This document shows positions 9,264 through 17,673 of a stretch of DNA of 20,000 nucleotides, piece by piece (within the stretch, counting starts at the first letter, position 1; every line of letters begins with the position of its first letter). The translations under genes and the position numbers were made by a program. Origin of the DNA: Cristatella mucedo. Its lineage: Eukaryota; Bryozoa; Phylactolaemata; Cristatellidae. The DNA lies in contig WPIO01000007.1 of assembly GCA_009760855.2 (NCBI GenBank), forward strand, positions 3,575,001-3,595,000, in the 5' to 3' direction. Below the pieces are notes generated by a model that was not told the origin of the DNA, did not search any database, and saw only the letters and a list, made by a program, of their open reading frames with translations.

Positions 9264-9553
9264 TTAGATCGTAACAATCGATCCTACCAAAGGCCAAGTT
9301 TAGCTTATATAAAACATTGTTGAATCACAAGTGCACAATCCAAAAATGCCAACGTCGGCGATCAACCATCTTCTTAACCACTCCCATGTTAGCTCCTTAC
9401 CTAGTGATCCATGTGATGATCTAGCTGATTTCTTCTCTAGCATCTTTATCGACAAGATCAGGGAGACCATCCCTAAGATGGCAGCATCCTCCCCGGAATC
9501 CCGTCCCTCAATTCCACGTAACACTTCAATATCTACATTCAATGAGATCCTGA

Positions 9554-10502
9554 ATGTCGGAAAACTTCTTGAAATTAAATGACCTTAAAACCGAAGTGCT
9601 GTTCACAGGAAGTTCACCCAAAGCGTGTGATTGGATTAGGCTTTCCTCTTCTAACGGTGATGTGCTGTTGTGCATCCCTCACAGCATGCTCTAAATTTAG
9701 GTGCTGTTTTCGACAGCTACCTTGATTTTAAAAGCTTTCAGAAGACTGCTTCTACAGCTTGCCATCACGTCCGATCTCTATCTAAGATTAGGAGCTGTCT
9801 TTCACAGTGGCTTGCAAAACATTTAACATGCTCCTTTGTTCTGTCTCGGCTTGATTATTGTAATTCCCATTTGGCTGGGCTACCACAGAAAGCAACTAGG
9901 CCACTGCAGCTGACTATGAACATGGCTGCAAGGCTAGTTTTCAAGTCCCTGAGGTTTGACCACGTGTCTCCTTTGCTAAAAGAGCCAGGATGGCTGCCGG
10001 CTGATCAACGAATACAGAGCAAATTCTTACGATGACCCACAAGGCCCGCCACGGCTTGGCTCCTCCATACCTAGCTGAACTGCTGCAACAGTTTCAGCTT
10101 CCCCGTGCCTTCAGGTCTTGTATGGACAGTAAAGTAGCTGTTCCATTCCTCCGCTTAAAGACCGTTGGCGACAGAAGCTTTAGCTCTGCAGGTCCTAGAA
10201 TGTGGAACTCGCCTCCACAATTCTTAGGTGCAACGACAACTACTCTCCTGCTGCCGACTATGGCTCATCCTTTTGAGCGGTCCTGAGCTGCTACTTCCAT
10301 GCTGCTCACTACCTCAACAGTTCTCCTGACTCTGCTATGTTTCCCACTTTCTCTTTGTCGCGTGAGATGAAGTCTGTTGGTTACCGAATGCCCACCGAAA
10401 GCCGCGTAGGCTGTGAGTTCGCTATACAAAACTCTCCTGGAAAACACCCACATATTCTTTGTGGATTTGTGGAGTTAAAGACGGAGATACATTACATTAC
10501 AT
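9554..10502 (+). mobile_element. Second LINE-A copy, 5'-truncated, inserted in the host LINE-A
   Basis: The piece begins inside ORF2 just after the RT domain (MSENFLKLNDLKTEVL, 9554-9601). It runs through LNLGAVFDSYLDFKSF, LDYCNSHLAGLP, GWLPADQRIQ, HGLAPPYLAELLQQF and SSAGPRMWNSP, and ends in a 3' UTR with an ACATTACATTAC tail at about 10502. At least one frameshift separates the first block from the rest (near 9690), and another lies near 10030. The host's RT start resumes directly after the tail, and the part before 9554 is the host block that should precede it. No clear target-site duplication is visible at this junction. Confidence 0.65.
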
Positions 10503-11575
10503 GACAACACTAGTGACCTCGTCCTGAAGCTCGTATCCCATTCAAAGAAGACAACTAGTCCACTGCACCCAATTCCCACTGTCCTGCTTCTACGATGCAT
10601 TGATCTGCCGCTGCCATGCATGACTAACATCAAAAATATGTCATTAGCTTCAGGTCATGTACCAGCACCTTTCAAAAAGGCTGTAGTCAGACCTCTACCC
10701 AATAAAGCCACAATAAACCAAGAGAACTTAAGCAACTTCAGCCCAATCTCCTTTCTACCGTTCCTATAAAAGACGCTAGAACGAGTCGTGGCAGACCAGC
10801 TGAACTCATATATTGAAACTTCAAACTTTGCTAGTAAGTTCCAGTCTGATTTTAGGGCGAATCACTCCACGGAGTCAACATTGCTTCGGGTGTATAACGA
10901 CCTACTTAGGAATGCAGACTTAGGCAGAGTATATAATAATAATAATAATAATGCACTTGATAAAGCGCCCTCAGAGAACTCAATCTCTCTCTCTAGGCGC
11001 TTTACATTTGCTGCAAAGGGAAATGCAATTGAATGGTGAGTAATATCATGCTTGATAAACAAACAACATGAATAACATGGTTAGGGGGAAATCTGCTTGC
11101 TTTGCTCGATCTTTCGGCAGCTTTTGATAGCATCGACCATGAAGTCCTTTTTGAGCGCTTCTCATCTCACCTGGACATTACTGGCACTGCGTTGCAATGG
11201 TTCAGGTCCAATCTCAGTGGGAGACTCCAAAGTATTGATGTGAACGGACAAAGATCGTCCGAGGAACCTCAGAAATATGGGGCACCTCAGGGATCTGTGC
11301 TTGGTCCCGTTCTTTTGACGGCTTATACTCTCGCTCTTACCGATGTGATTGGCAAGCACAATTCAGACTTTCACTTCTATGCAGATGACACTCTGGTGTA
11401 TCTTCGCTTTGATCCCTGCCAGCTCTCCAGCACGTCTAATTCTCTCAACTCACCTTCTGCATTTTAAATTGAATGATGATAAAAACAACTTACTAGTTAT
11501 GGGCAAACCAAGTGTGATTCAGAAATTAGAAAGGGCTAGCGTTAAAAATCGGCTCTGCCAGCCTATCTCCGGTTG
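10503..11575 (+). pseudogene. Reverse transcriptase domain fragment of LINE-A, split by a LINE-B insertion
   Basis: Degenerate ORF2 piece. 10503-10932 encodes the N-terminal RT block (LHPIPT, FKKAVVRPL, ISFLPF then a stop, LERVVADQLNSYIE). After the intrusion at 10933-11087, 11088 onward gives motif A (LLDLSAAFDSIDHEVL), motif B (GAPQGSVLGPVLL) and the catalytic motif C FYADDT at about 11376-11393, followed by a KLNDDKNNLLVMG block. Frame changes near 11460 and stops after 11572 show it is not functional. In an intact LINE this enzyme copies element RNA into DNA at a nicked genomic site. Motif A and YADD are intact despite the damage, so decay is fairly recent or limited. Confidence 0.85.
10933..11087 (-). 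mobile_element. LINE-B 3' end inserted in the LINE-A reverse transcriptase
   Basis: Read on the minus strand this is a 5'-truncated LINE-B 3' UTR. It ends with the family tail (AAAGCGCCTAG, GAGATTGAGTTCTCTGAGGG, then an ATT repeat, which appears as AAT repeats at 10933-10952 on the plus strand). It splits the RT frame between YNDLLRNADLG and LLALLDLSAAFD. Truncation at the 5' side and the repeat at the 3' side are what target-primed reverse transcription produces. I found no target-site duplication. Confidence 0.8.
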
Positions 11576-11599
11576 AATCTGGACGAAATCTAGATGTCA

Positions 11600-12106
11600 T
11601 CTTCGAAAGTGACCTTTTATTAGACAACTACATCAGCTTCACAGTCAAGTCACCTATTTTCAGCTACATAACATTGCTGAAATTCGGGCTTGTTTAGACA
11701 GGGTTACCACACATAAGTTGGTTCTTGCATTCGTGACATCCCGCTTTGACTTCTGTAACTCACTACTTACTGGTCTACCAGCCGGTGCACTCAAGCACTT
11801 ACAGCTGGTGCAAAACTCCGAAGCTAGGCTTGCCTGTCATTCTTTGCCTTCACAACTCGCCGGCCAAACAATTGTCGGCGTCAATCGCAGCCCTGTGAAG
11901 AAGATTATGCTTGTCCACCGCTTACCAAGGGCGAGTGCTGTACTACTTCCGGTCGGCCACGCTCACTCTGGCAGCTTTCCAATTCGCCAACTCAACAGGT
12001 CCAAGTGGAAACATAACAAAATCGCCAGTCGCTAATTCGAGCCACAGCAGAGGGGTTCGTAGTGCAGAGCCTAACACCTTCCAGACACTCGATCTTGTCG
12101 ACACAG
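11600..12106 (+). pseudogene. Remnant of the LINE-A ORF2 C-terminal region
   Basis: Up to about 11860 the translation still shows the post-RT block typical of L2-like elements: a leucine-rich stretch, the DFCNSLLTGLP motif, then HLQLVQNSEARLACHSL. After that, the expected HWLPxxQRI and GLAPxYLAELL blocks, which are present in the copy at 9960-10070, cannot be found, and the sequence to 12106 is unrecognised. Either a deletion or rearrangement occurred here, or the sequence has drifted beyond reading by eye. Confidence 0.6.
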
Positions 12107-12239
12107 GTCTGTTGGCTATCGAATTCGTACCGAAAGTCGCTTAGGCTGTGAGCGCCTTGCAAAACTCTGCTGCGTAACACCCACGTAGTCTTCGCGGCCT
12201 TGTGTAGTCTCAGATGGAGACTACATACATACTTGACAC

Positions 12240-12677
12240 TGGAATGCCTTGACCATCTTTTGAAAGTCTTATACTTTCACAGTACTGTGAAGTTGTCGCA
12301 TTTGTATGTTCAATATCGACAACGAAAGTGCACGTTGAAAAAAATACGTGTGCAAATCATAACGTTATCTCCCCTGTTTGACATCAACATTGCTCAATGC
12401 AATTTGCCTGCTATAAAATCACGACTCAATTTAAACGTGACGCCGAGGACAGACTAAACAATTAAAAAGTTAGCAAACCTTGATTATCATGGGATAGATC
12501 ACTAGAAGAGGAAATAATTTTGTAAGCCGGCGTGAGTAGGACAGTCTTAGGATAGATAAGGTTCGCGTTAGCTATGATAGCTCAAGTACGAGTCATAACA
12601 ATTTGTGTTCAAACATGATAGCGACGGGACACATTTAGGCGCGTTAGGCCTTGCGGAAAGCGCTCGCGATCATCTCG
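12240..12677. other. AT-rich spacer after LINE-A
   Basis: Short open frames only. I see no retrotransposon blocks, tRNA or strong repeats. Confidence 0.4.
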
Positions 12678-12862
12678 CTATAAACAAATCCCAGCTGCTT
12701 TAACAGCCTCTTTTTGTATAGCGACAGAAGAGCCTTTAAGGCCATCACCACCGCTTGCAGTGGCGATAAAGGATCGCCCACCGCAGGAATCGAACCCGCG
12801 ACCTCGGAACCGAGGTCGTGAAAGCGACCGCCTTACCTAGTGTGCCATCACGGCTCACCACG
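12678..12862 (-). mobile_element. Type II SINE: class II tRNA-like head (copy IIa)
   Basis: Minus-strand element. The head has ATGGCACACTAGGTAAGG (A-box position), an anticodon-like stem GGTCG/CGACC, a hairpin CCTCGGTTCCGAGG resembling the long variable arm of tRNA-Leu or tRNA-Ser, and a perfect B-box GGTTCGATTCC inside a T-arm (GCGGG/CCTGC, one G-T pair). The acceptor stem does not pair, so it is not a functional tRNA. The body (CGATCCTTTATCGCC, AAAGGCTCTTCTGTCGCTAT, GAGGCTG) is shared with the copy at 3773-3995. The tail differs from LINE-B. Confidence 0.75.
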
Positions 12863-12990
12863 GATGTCGTCGCGGTTTTCGAGCTATGCTGTTAAGAAAA
12901 ATGTAATACAAAATACGTAATGAAACAGCTCGCTTCTTGATTCTTGGATGTTGATCAAGTCTATGTTAAACGTGCTCATAAACTTTGATC

Positions 12991-13064
12991 CTAGATCCAC
13001 GATTGATGCCCCTCGATGTTAGATCCATGATTGATGCCCCCCCCCCGATGCTCGATCCATGCTC
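12991..13064 (+). repeat. Short imperfect tandem repeat
   Basis: TAGATCCACGATTGATGCCC (from about 12992) recurs as TAGATCCATGATTGATGCCC (from about 13020), followed by a C-run and a partial third unit, CGATCCATGCTC. The period is about 28-33 bp. Confidence 0.75.
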
Positions 13065-14100
13065 TTAGATTTAGGAGCGCTGCAGTCAACGTCTCACATA
13101 TAATTCCTTCGGATAATTGTTATCAGTATTCCGAGTTGCTATAGATAGATATTCATAAATATAAATATTCATTTGATAACTAACTATAGATATTCATTTG
13201 ATCGGTGGCTTTGTTTACAGCTTGCTGTTGTGCATTTTTTTATGCCCGCTAAGTGAATATACCGGATTGAGCTGATCAGCGTTATTTTAGATTTACTTCC
13301 GATAGATATAAAGCATAATGATAATCTCTTGCAGCAAGTTTCAATGTTTTGCTTTCTGGCCTGACTACGTGTCTCGCCAACACGATGATGTGGGGTATTC
13401 AATCCAAGATTGATTTGATTACAATAGGATTGTTGTATTATGGATCTGGCCAACTTCTTTGCCAGCTGTCAGATTTAGCGTTGAAAAGTGATTGCCGTGA
13501 TCATGCTTTGAACAGGCAATCTATATGGTTGTCGGCCTGTTCGATAGAATTTGTGTCAGCCCGCTCGATTGCTATACGTGGGTTTCTTACTTTACCCGTC
13601 TCGAAATGGTAGGGTTGAGAGTGGCTCATATGTATTTTTTTGTAAATGGCCCGTGCGAGATAAGTCTTGAGTCCAGTCATTTCGAGTGGCTCTTGTAGGG
13701 TTTCGCTTGTATTGTAGAATACTTTGTTTATTTTCCCCTTGAGCCATTCCGCTATGACCGGAAATAGCAATGTTTTTTTAAACGAAGAAAGAAAATAAAT
13801 AAATGTGCCGCTCTTGCTCCGCCTTGAGCACGGCAGCTATGGGATGTGTGTGCACGTGCACGAGTTTGGAGTCGGCCGCTCGGGGCTCCTTCCTGAGCGA
13901 ATTCCTGGTGTCGCTTGAGATGTCGTTCTCGTTAGTCATTCGCATCGTTGAAACTGCAGTCACACGTGAGATTACATGACTCGCATTGGCGGTAGCTTGT
14001 AGAAAAATGAATAGCCCTTCGTTAGCTAGGCGGCTAGGCAAGATTCTATGAATGACGAATACCGCGACAGTCTTGATAAGAAATTGACGACGCTATCACT
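13065..14100. other. AT-rich spacer with one unrecognised minus-strand ORF
   Basis: The stretch includes small direct repeats of TATAGATATTCATTTGAT type (13140-13200). A minus-strand frame, 13770 to 13501 (89 codons, starting MLFPVIAEWLKGKINK), has balanced composition and few low-complexity residues, but matches no family I know and has no clear splice or promoter context. AAATAAATAAAT occurs upstream of it at about 13793. Confidence 0.25.
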
Positions 14101-14555
14101 TCATTGACGGGCGTGGTCAGGATCTTGACCGACATCCGGTCAACAGGGGGCCCTTCTTTCGTCAGTTGCCGGGAAAGATTGCCCGGCAGCTTTCAGGCAG
14201 GCCGTCGGCCCGCCCTCAGCGCGCGGACCCAGATCTGCGTGCGCCGCCTACCGCCTGGTGCCTCAGCTCGTTCGCGACGGCTTCGACAGCGTCCGACTGC
14301 CGACGGACGGCCGCGATACCGCATCCGTCGGGAGCCGTAGCCGGCGAGTCATGCGTAAGCGGCATTTAGGAGTCGCGCGCGGCGAACCTCCAGCCTCCAG
14401 CCGCCGCCGTCGCCGCCGCCGCCAGGTGCACCGAGCTCATCTGCGGGCGATCGTGTGCTGCGTCTCGTTAAGAGCAGCTATACCCGGGATACCACGCTGC
14501 CGCGACAGGCATCGATGAGAGGCACGACGCCGTTCTGACGACTCCGGCGGGCTGC

Positions 14556-14602
14556 CCGGGCTGTCGACAGCCCGGAGACGACGGCGTCTCCGGGCTGTCG
14601 AC
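14556..14602. repeat. Strong palindrome and 18-bp-arm hairpin
   Basis: 14556-14575 is a perfect 20-bp palindrome (CCGGGCTGTCGACAGCCCGG). It overlaps a perfect inverted repeat with 18-bp arms at 14563-14580 and 14585-14602 (GTCGACAGCCCGGAGACG and its complement) around the 4-base loop ACGG. The same left arm can therefore form two alternative structures. The function is unknown: it could be a terminator-like RNA hairpin, transposon-end debris or a miRNA-like fold. Confidence 0.85.
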
Positions 14603-14691
14603 TGCTCAGCGCGCACAACGCGCCAGCGCCGACTTGCTGGGCTGAAATTAATTAAATAAACATTTTCGGAAGCCTACCGCAGCGGCGGCAG

Positions 14692-14730
14692 CGGCGGATG
14701 CCTGACAGCTGATGTGTCAGGCATCCGCCG
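14692..14730. repeat. Perfect 16-bp-arm hairpin
   Basis: Arms 14692-14707 (CGGCGGATGCCTGACA) and 14715-14730 are exact reverse complements around a 7-base loop (GCTGATG). It lies about 90 bases after the hairpin at 14563-14602, separated by a short AT-rich patch (about 14645-14670, with AATTAATTAAATAAA). Confidence 0.85.
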
Positions 14731-15086
14731 GCATCGACGGAGCGAGTAAGCAGAGCGGCGCGTACGCTCGGGTCCGCGACGCGTCGCAGCAGTTATGCTC
14801 GAATTAGACAGCAACCAGATGGCGCCGGCTGGCGACAGGAGCGTTTGGACTGCTCGGCGACGCGACGCTCTTGCAGCTGGCGACTGCATGAGCCGCCGCA
14901 GTCGGCGTAGCTGCTTCGTCGTGAAGCACGTCGCTGGCGTCGGGTTCGCACGCCAAATGCCGTCGTCAATGACTCCGTCTACTGTCTCCGCATCGGGTAC
15001 GACCTGACGGTCTGCATCGCCTTGGCCCACTAAGCGAAGCTCTCCGCGAAGGAATCCTATCTATTATTTCCATGCTACTGGGTGGA

Positions 15087-15362
15087 TATCTAGGTAGGTA
15101 GGTAGGCAGGCATTTCGGCATGTACGTAGATAGATAGATAGATAGGTGTGTAGGTAGATACAGACAGAAACAGCCAGCCGGATGGACAGGTAGCCAGAAA
15201 GATAGACAGACAGACAAACAGAGAGACACAGAGAGGGAGAGAGACAAGACAGACGGACAGACAGACAGACAGACAGACGGACAGGCAGACAAACAGACAG
15301 ACAGAGACAGATAGACAAGAGATAGGCAGAGACAGAGAGATAATCAGAGACAGAGAGAGATG
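15087..15362 (+). repeat. Compound tetranucleotide repeat (TAGG)n-(TAGA)n-(CAGA)n
   Basis: TAGG units (15092-15107), TAGA units (about 15127-15146), then a long imperfect CAGA/GACA region to about 15325 that fades into GAGA-rich sequence. The Cys/Leu/Ser/Val and Tyr/Leu-rich frames read on the minus strand are repeat artefacts. Confidence 0.9.
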
Positions 15363-15673
15363 ATGCCTGTAGGTGCACGGTCTTACAATTCTCCCACATA
15401 AAGCTCGGGACGATGCCGAAATCTCGCCAGCGGCCCTTCGCGGTGCGCACGTGACTCGAGACCTGCCATCGTCAACGTAAATACGCTGCCGGATAGGGTC
15501 AATGACGAACGAGCCGCGCTCACCGCCTACGTCGAGTGCAGACGGCGGCTTGCGAGCGAGCGCCTACCGCTGCAGCACTAAAAAACCACGCCTCCGCCGT
15601 CGGCCCCAAGCGAAAGGTAAGCGCAGAGGATGCAGCGCAAGAAGCGGTCACGTCGAGAGCCGGAGCGAGCGAG

Positions 15674-15705
<32 letters not shown>
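15674..15705 (+). repeat. (GA)n microsatellite
   Basis: About 15 GA units in the GC-rich flank upstream of frizzled. GA repeats bind GAGA-type factors in some arthropods; no such role can be claimed here. Confidence 0.9.
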
Positions 15706-15708
<3 letters not shown>

Positions 15709-16035
15709 TCTACTTCCTTTTCGCCTCTTCGGGCGCTCGCCCGACGGCGCCGTAACGTTACTCCGCCGACCGCCGACGCTATCGTGCCGCGATGGCGTCG
15801 GATATTCACGCTAAGTCTGCGACGGTCGTTCGAGTCCCGGACGGAAAGCTGTGCGACTGCCGAAATCTCGAGAGAGAGAGCCCGAGGTGCGGCCGTTGGA
15901 GACGCTGTCGCGGGTGGACGCGTCCGCCGATGCCGCGGCTCGTTCATATAGCCTGGCGGCGGCCGGCTAAAAGGCGGTCGGCGGCAATTTATGCCTACGT
16001 TTCGCTCTCGGTACTGCCGACGCTTTGTTTTCCGC

Positions 16036-16071
16036 TGTCTCTCTCTCTCCCTCTCCCTCTCTCTTTCTGAA
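16036..16071 (+). repeat. (CT)n-rich pyrimidine tract
   Basis: An imperfect CT/CCCT run about 1.4 kb upstream of the frizzled ATG. It is a simple polypyrimidine stretch with no clear downstream exon. Confidence 0.8.
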
Positions 16072-16291
16072 GCTGCAGCGGCATTTGGTCAGTTCCGCCG
16101 TAAGCGAGTCGGCGGCCGGCAGTAAAAACAAACAAGCTCACGCAGAAACCGCTCGGCTGCGGCCGCGATTACCAGGAAGGCGGCCGCAGGGCGGCTGGCT
16201 CGATGACACGCGGCGACGGGCGCTGCGCTGCGGCGGCGGCGGCTTACGGCCGGGGAGATTAGTGACCTCTGCGCGCTCATTAAACTAGGAG

Positions 16292-16309
16292 ATTGTGCGG
16301 CCGCACAAT
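16292..16309. repeat. 18-bp perfect palindrome with NotI core
   Basis: ATTGTGCGGCCGCACAAT is a perfect palindrome centred on GCGGCCGC. A dyad of this length suggests binding by a symmetric dimer, but I recognise no specific factor. Confidence 0.8.
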
Positions 16310-16600
16310 GGCGCCCTCGCGAGTCATTCACGGACACAAAGAGCCGAGCGCTGGCCATAAACAGAGTGCAAGTGATTGTCAGCGCCGGGGCTTCTCCAGC
16401 CACCGCCGCCCTATTCACACTAACCCCGCGCTGTTTGCTGTGCGCAGGGTTTAAGGTAACTCGAAAGATTTCGCCCGATCCGCGATTGGAAGTTTCCCGC
16501 GTGCGAACCTCTTCGGAGAGGCGGCGCTTAGGGCCGGGTAAACAAACGGGCAGCAGCCGCGAGCCTCGAGAGGAGGCGGAGCCGCCGCCGCCGCAGCCGC

Positions 16601-16665
16601 TCGAGTGCCGCGAGGCGGCGGAGGAGGCGACGTTCGAGTGCCGCGAGGCGGCGGAGGAGGCGACG
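16601..16665 (+). repeat. 33-bp tandem duplication
   Basis: Two near-identical 33-bp units (16601-16633 and 16634-16665) begin TCGAGTGCCGCGAGGCGGCG. The period is a multiple of three, so an open frame through the region is kept (FECREAAEEAT repeated), but I do not think this region is coding. Confidence 0.85.
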
Positions 16666-16860
16666 CGCGCGGCGAGCGCGCGGCGAGCCGGCAAGCAGCC
16701 TCCGCGGCAGCCGCCGAAGCGGCGTCACCACCACCAACCTCCCCCCCCCCGCCGCCGCCGCTGCAGCCGCACCGTTGACCAGCCGCCGGACGCGGGCTAG
16801 GCAGACGGGAAGGAGGAGCGGCCTGGCTGGCGCGCACGCGCGCGCAGCCGCGCCCCTAGC

Positions 16861-16990
16861 GAGCGAGGGTTAGTGACGTCGCTAATCGCGTTGTTTGGCC
16901 AATTATCATACCATTAGCTTGACTGACACGTTACATCATGTGTCAATAGGTTGACACGCGGGAGTGACAGCTGAGCATCGCCCCCCCTCA
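16861..16990 (+). promoter_or_regulatory. Motif-dense AT-rich island upstream of frizzled (candidate promoter or enhancer)
   Basis: Inside a very GC-rich tract, this stretch drops in GC and holds several recognisable motifs. A near-palindrome centred on GACGTC (16870-16885, CRE-like) comes first. TTGGCCAAT (16895-16903) contains a CCAAT box. TGACAC occurs at 16924 and 16952, its reverse complement GTGTCA at 16940, and TGACAG at 16965, running into a CAGCTG E-box (16968-16973). TGACA is the core recognised by TALE homeodomain factors such as Meis. Motif presence is seen; function is inferred. No TATA box or transcription start is evident. Confidence 0.4.
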
Positions 16991-17454
16991 TACCAGCGGC
17001 ACTTCGGTGCGCACGCCTCGTCGAACGAAAAGCGCGGCCGACGCGTCTGCGTCCGCTCAGTTGCTCTCGGCGCTCGGAGGCGAGCGGCAGCGGCGGTCTA
17101 GCGAGCCGTCGGCTGCTCTTTACCGCGGCCGCCGGAAGCCACAGTCGGAGGCGGAGGCAGCAGCAAAGCGGCAGAGATCCGTCGCTCGGTCGGACTGTCG
17201 GACGGAGGTAGCGGGCCAGGGCCAGCAGCTGACCAGAAGGCCGCGGTCGGCCAGCGCCGCCCCGGGCAGCGGCGAGAGCCAGACGCCTTGCGAAGCGGCG
17301 TGGTCGCGGAGCAACAGAGGCGGCGGCGGTGGCACGGATTGAACCGGCCCGATCGGATCCGGCTGGGAGTGCGTACGTACGTAGCAGCCGCCCGCGCGCG
17401 GCCGCTCGGACGCGCGCGGCGCCGCGCGACACGTCGTCGCCGGCCGTAGCGTCG

Positions 17455-17673
17455 ATGCTTGTGTCGAGCCGAGCCGGCAGCAAGCACGACGTCGATCATG
17501 GGCCGCCAGCGCCTCCTGCCCGCCGCTCTCACGCGTCGAGCGCTGGGCGCCCTCCTGTGCGCCCAGTGCGCCCTCGCTTCCGTCGCCGCGTTCGGCGGCG
17601 GCTCCGACCGCCACCAGCAGCCGCGGCAGTGCCAAGAGGTTACCATACCGATGTGCAAGGGCATCGGCTATAA
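17455..17673 (+). promoter_or_regulatory. Overlapping upstream ORF across the frizzled start
   Basis: An out-of-frame ATG lies 43 bases before the frizzled ATG and opens a 72-codon frame that overlaps the receptor start and stops at 17673. Its start context is weak (T at -3, C at +4), whereas the frizzled start is strong. If the mRNA begins upstream of 17455, leaky scanning past this ATG could tune translation. The encoded peptide is Arg/Pro/Ala-rich and matches no family I know. The transcript start is unknown, so a regulatory role is inference. Confidence 0.35.

Larger units (their letters stand above)
9085..12232 (+). mobile_element. LINE-A host element: decayed L2/CR1-like non-LTR retrotransposon with nested insertions
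   Basis: Pieces of one ORF2 lie in order on the plus strand, interrupted by three insertions. 9085-9136 plus 9272-9553 encodes the region before the reverse transcriptase (CKDYFRS, then a DLADFFSSIFIDKIRE-type block). 10503-10932 gives the start of the RT domain, and 11088 onward carries the catalytic motifs. The last part (12107-12232) is a 3' UTR ending in ACATACATAC. Block order and wording fit the L2/CR1 group. The element is dead: it carries stops and frameshifts, and 11860-12106 no longer matches the family. Its 5' half is missing, since it meets LINE-B sequence at about 9078. An alternative is two tandem truncated copies rather than one interrupted copy. Confidence 0.75.
14101..15060. 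other. Start of the CpG-rich domain
   Basis: Composition changes abruptly to GC- and CpG-rich at about 14.1 kb and stays so to the right end. The stretch holds the two strong hairpins (14556-14602, 14692-14730). Its open frames are Arg/Ala/Pro-rich on both strands, so I do not call genes here. Confidence 0.4.
15480..17497 (+). other. GC/CpG-rich 5' flank of frizzled
   Basis: About 2 kb of CpG-rich DNA upstream of the receptor, rich in CGG/GCC triplets. Long open frames occur on both strands here but have the Arg/Ala/Pro/Gly make-up expected of any GC-rich DNA. I see no convincing exon. It includes a GA repeat, a CT repeat, an 18-bp palindrome with a NotI site, a 33-bp tandem duplication and the AT-rich island at 16861. 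It probably contains the 5' UTR and promoter, but I cannot place the transcription start. A short TATA-like GGCTAAAAGG at about 15964 is weak. Confidence 0.5.

Noticed and set aside
12771-12862. Functional tRNA gene
   Set aside because: The T-arm and B-box are good, but the acceptor stem does not pair, the anticodon loop is irregular, and the body continues into a dispersed repeat. It is a SINE head.
14966-15450. Leu/Ser/Val/Cys-rich minus-strand frames resembling membrane proteins
   Set aside because: They are produced by CAGA/TAGA tetranucleotide repeats; the apparent hydrophobic pattern is an artefact of the repeat.
16440-16470. Possible 3' splice site (GCTGTGCGCAG) and 5' splice site (AAGGTAACT) in the frizzled 5' flank
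   Set aside because: They are too close together for a credible exon and have no transcript support. They could matter only if a 5' UTR intron is shown by RNA data.
17459-17497. Upstream extension of the frizzled frame by 13 codons
   Set aside because: It begins at TTG rather than ATG. The ATG at 17498 has a strong context and directly precedes the signal peptide.
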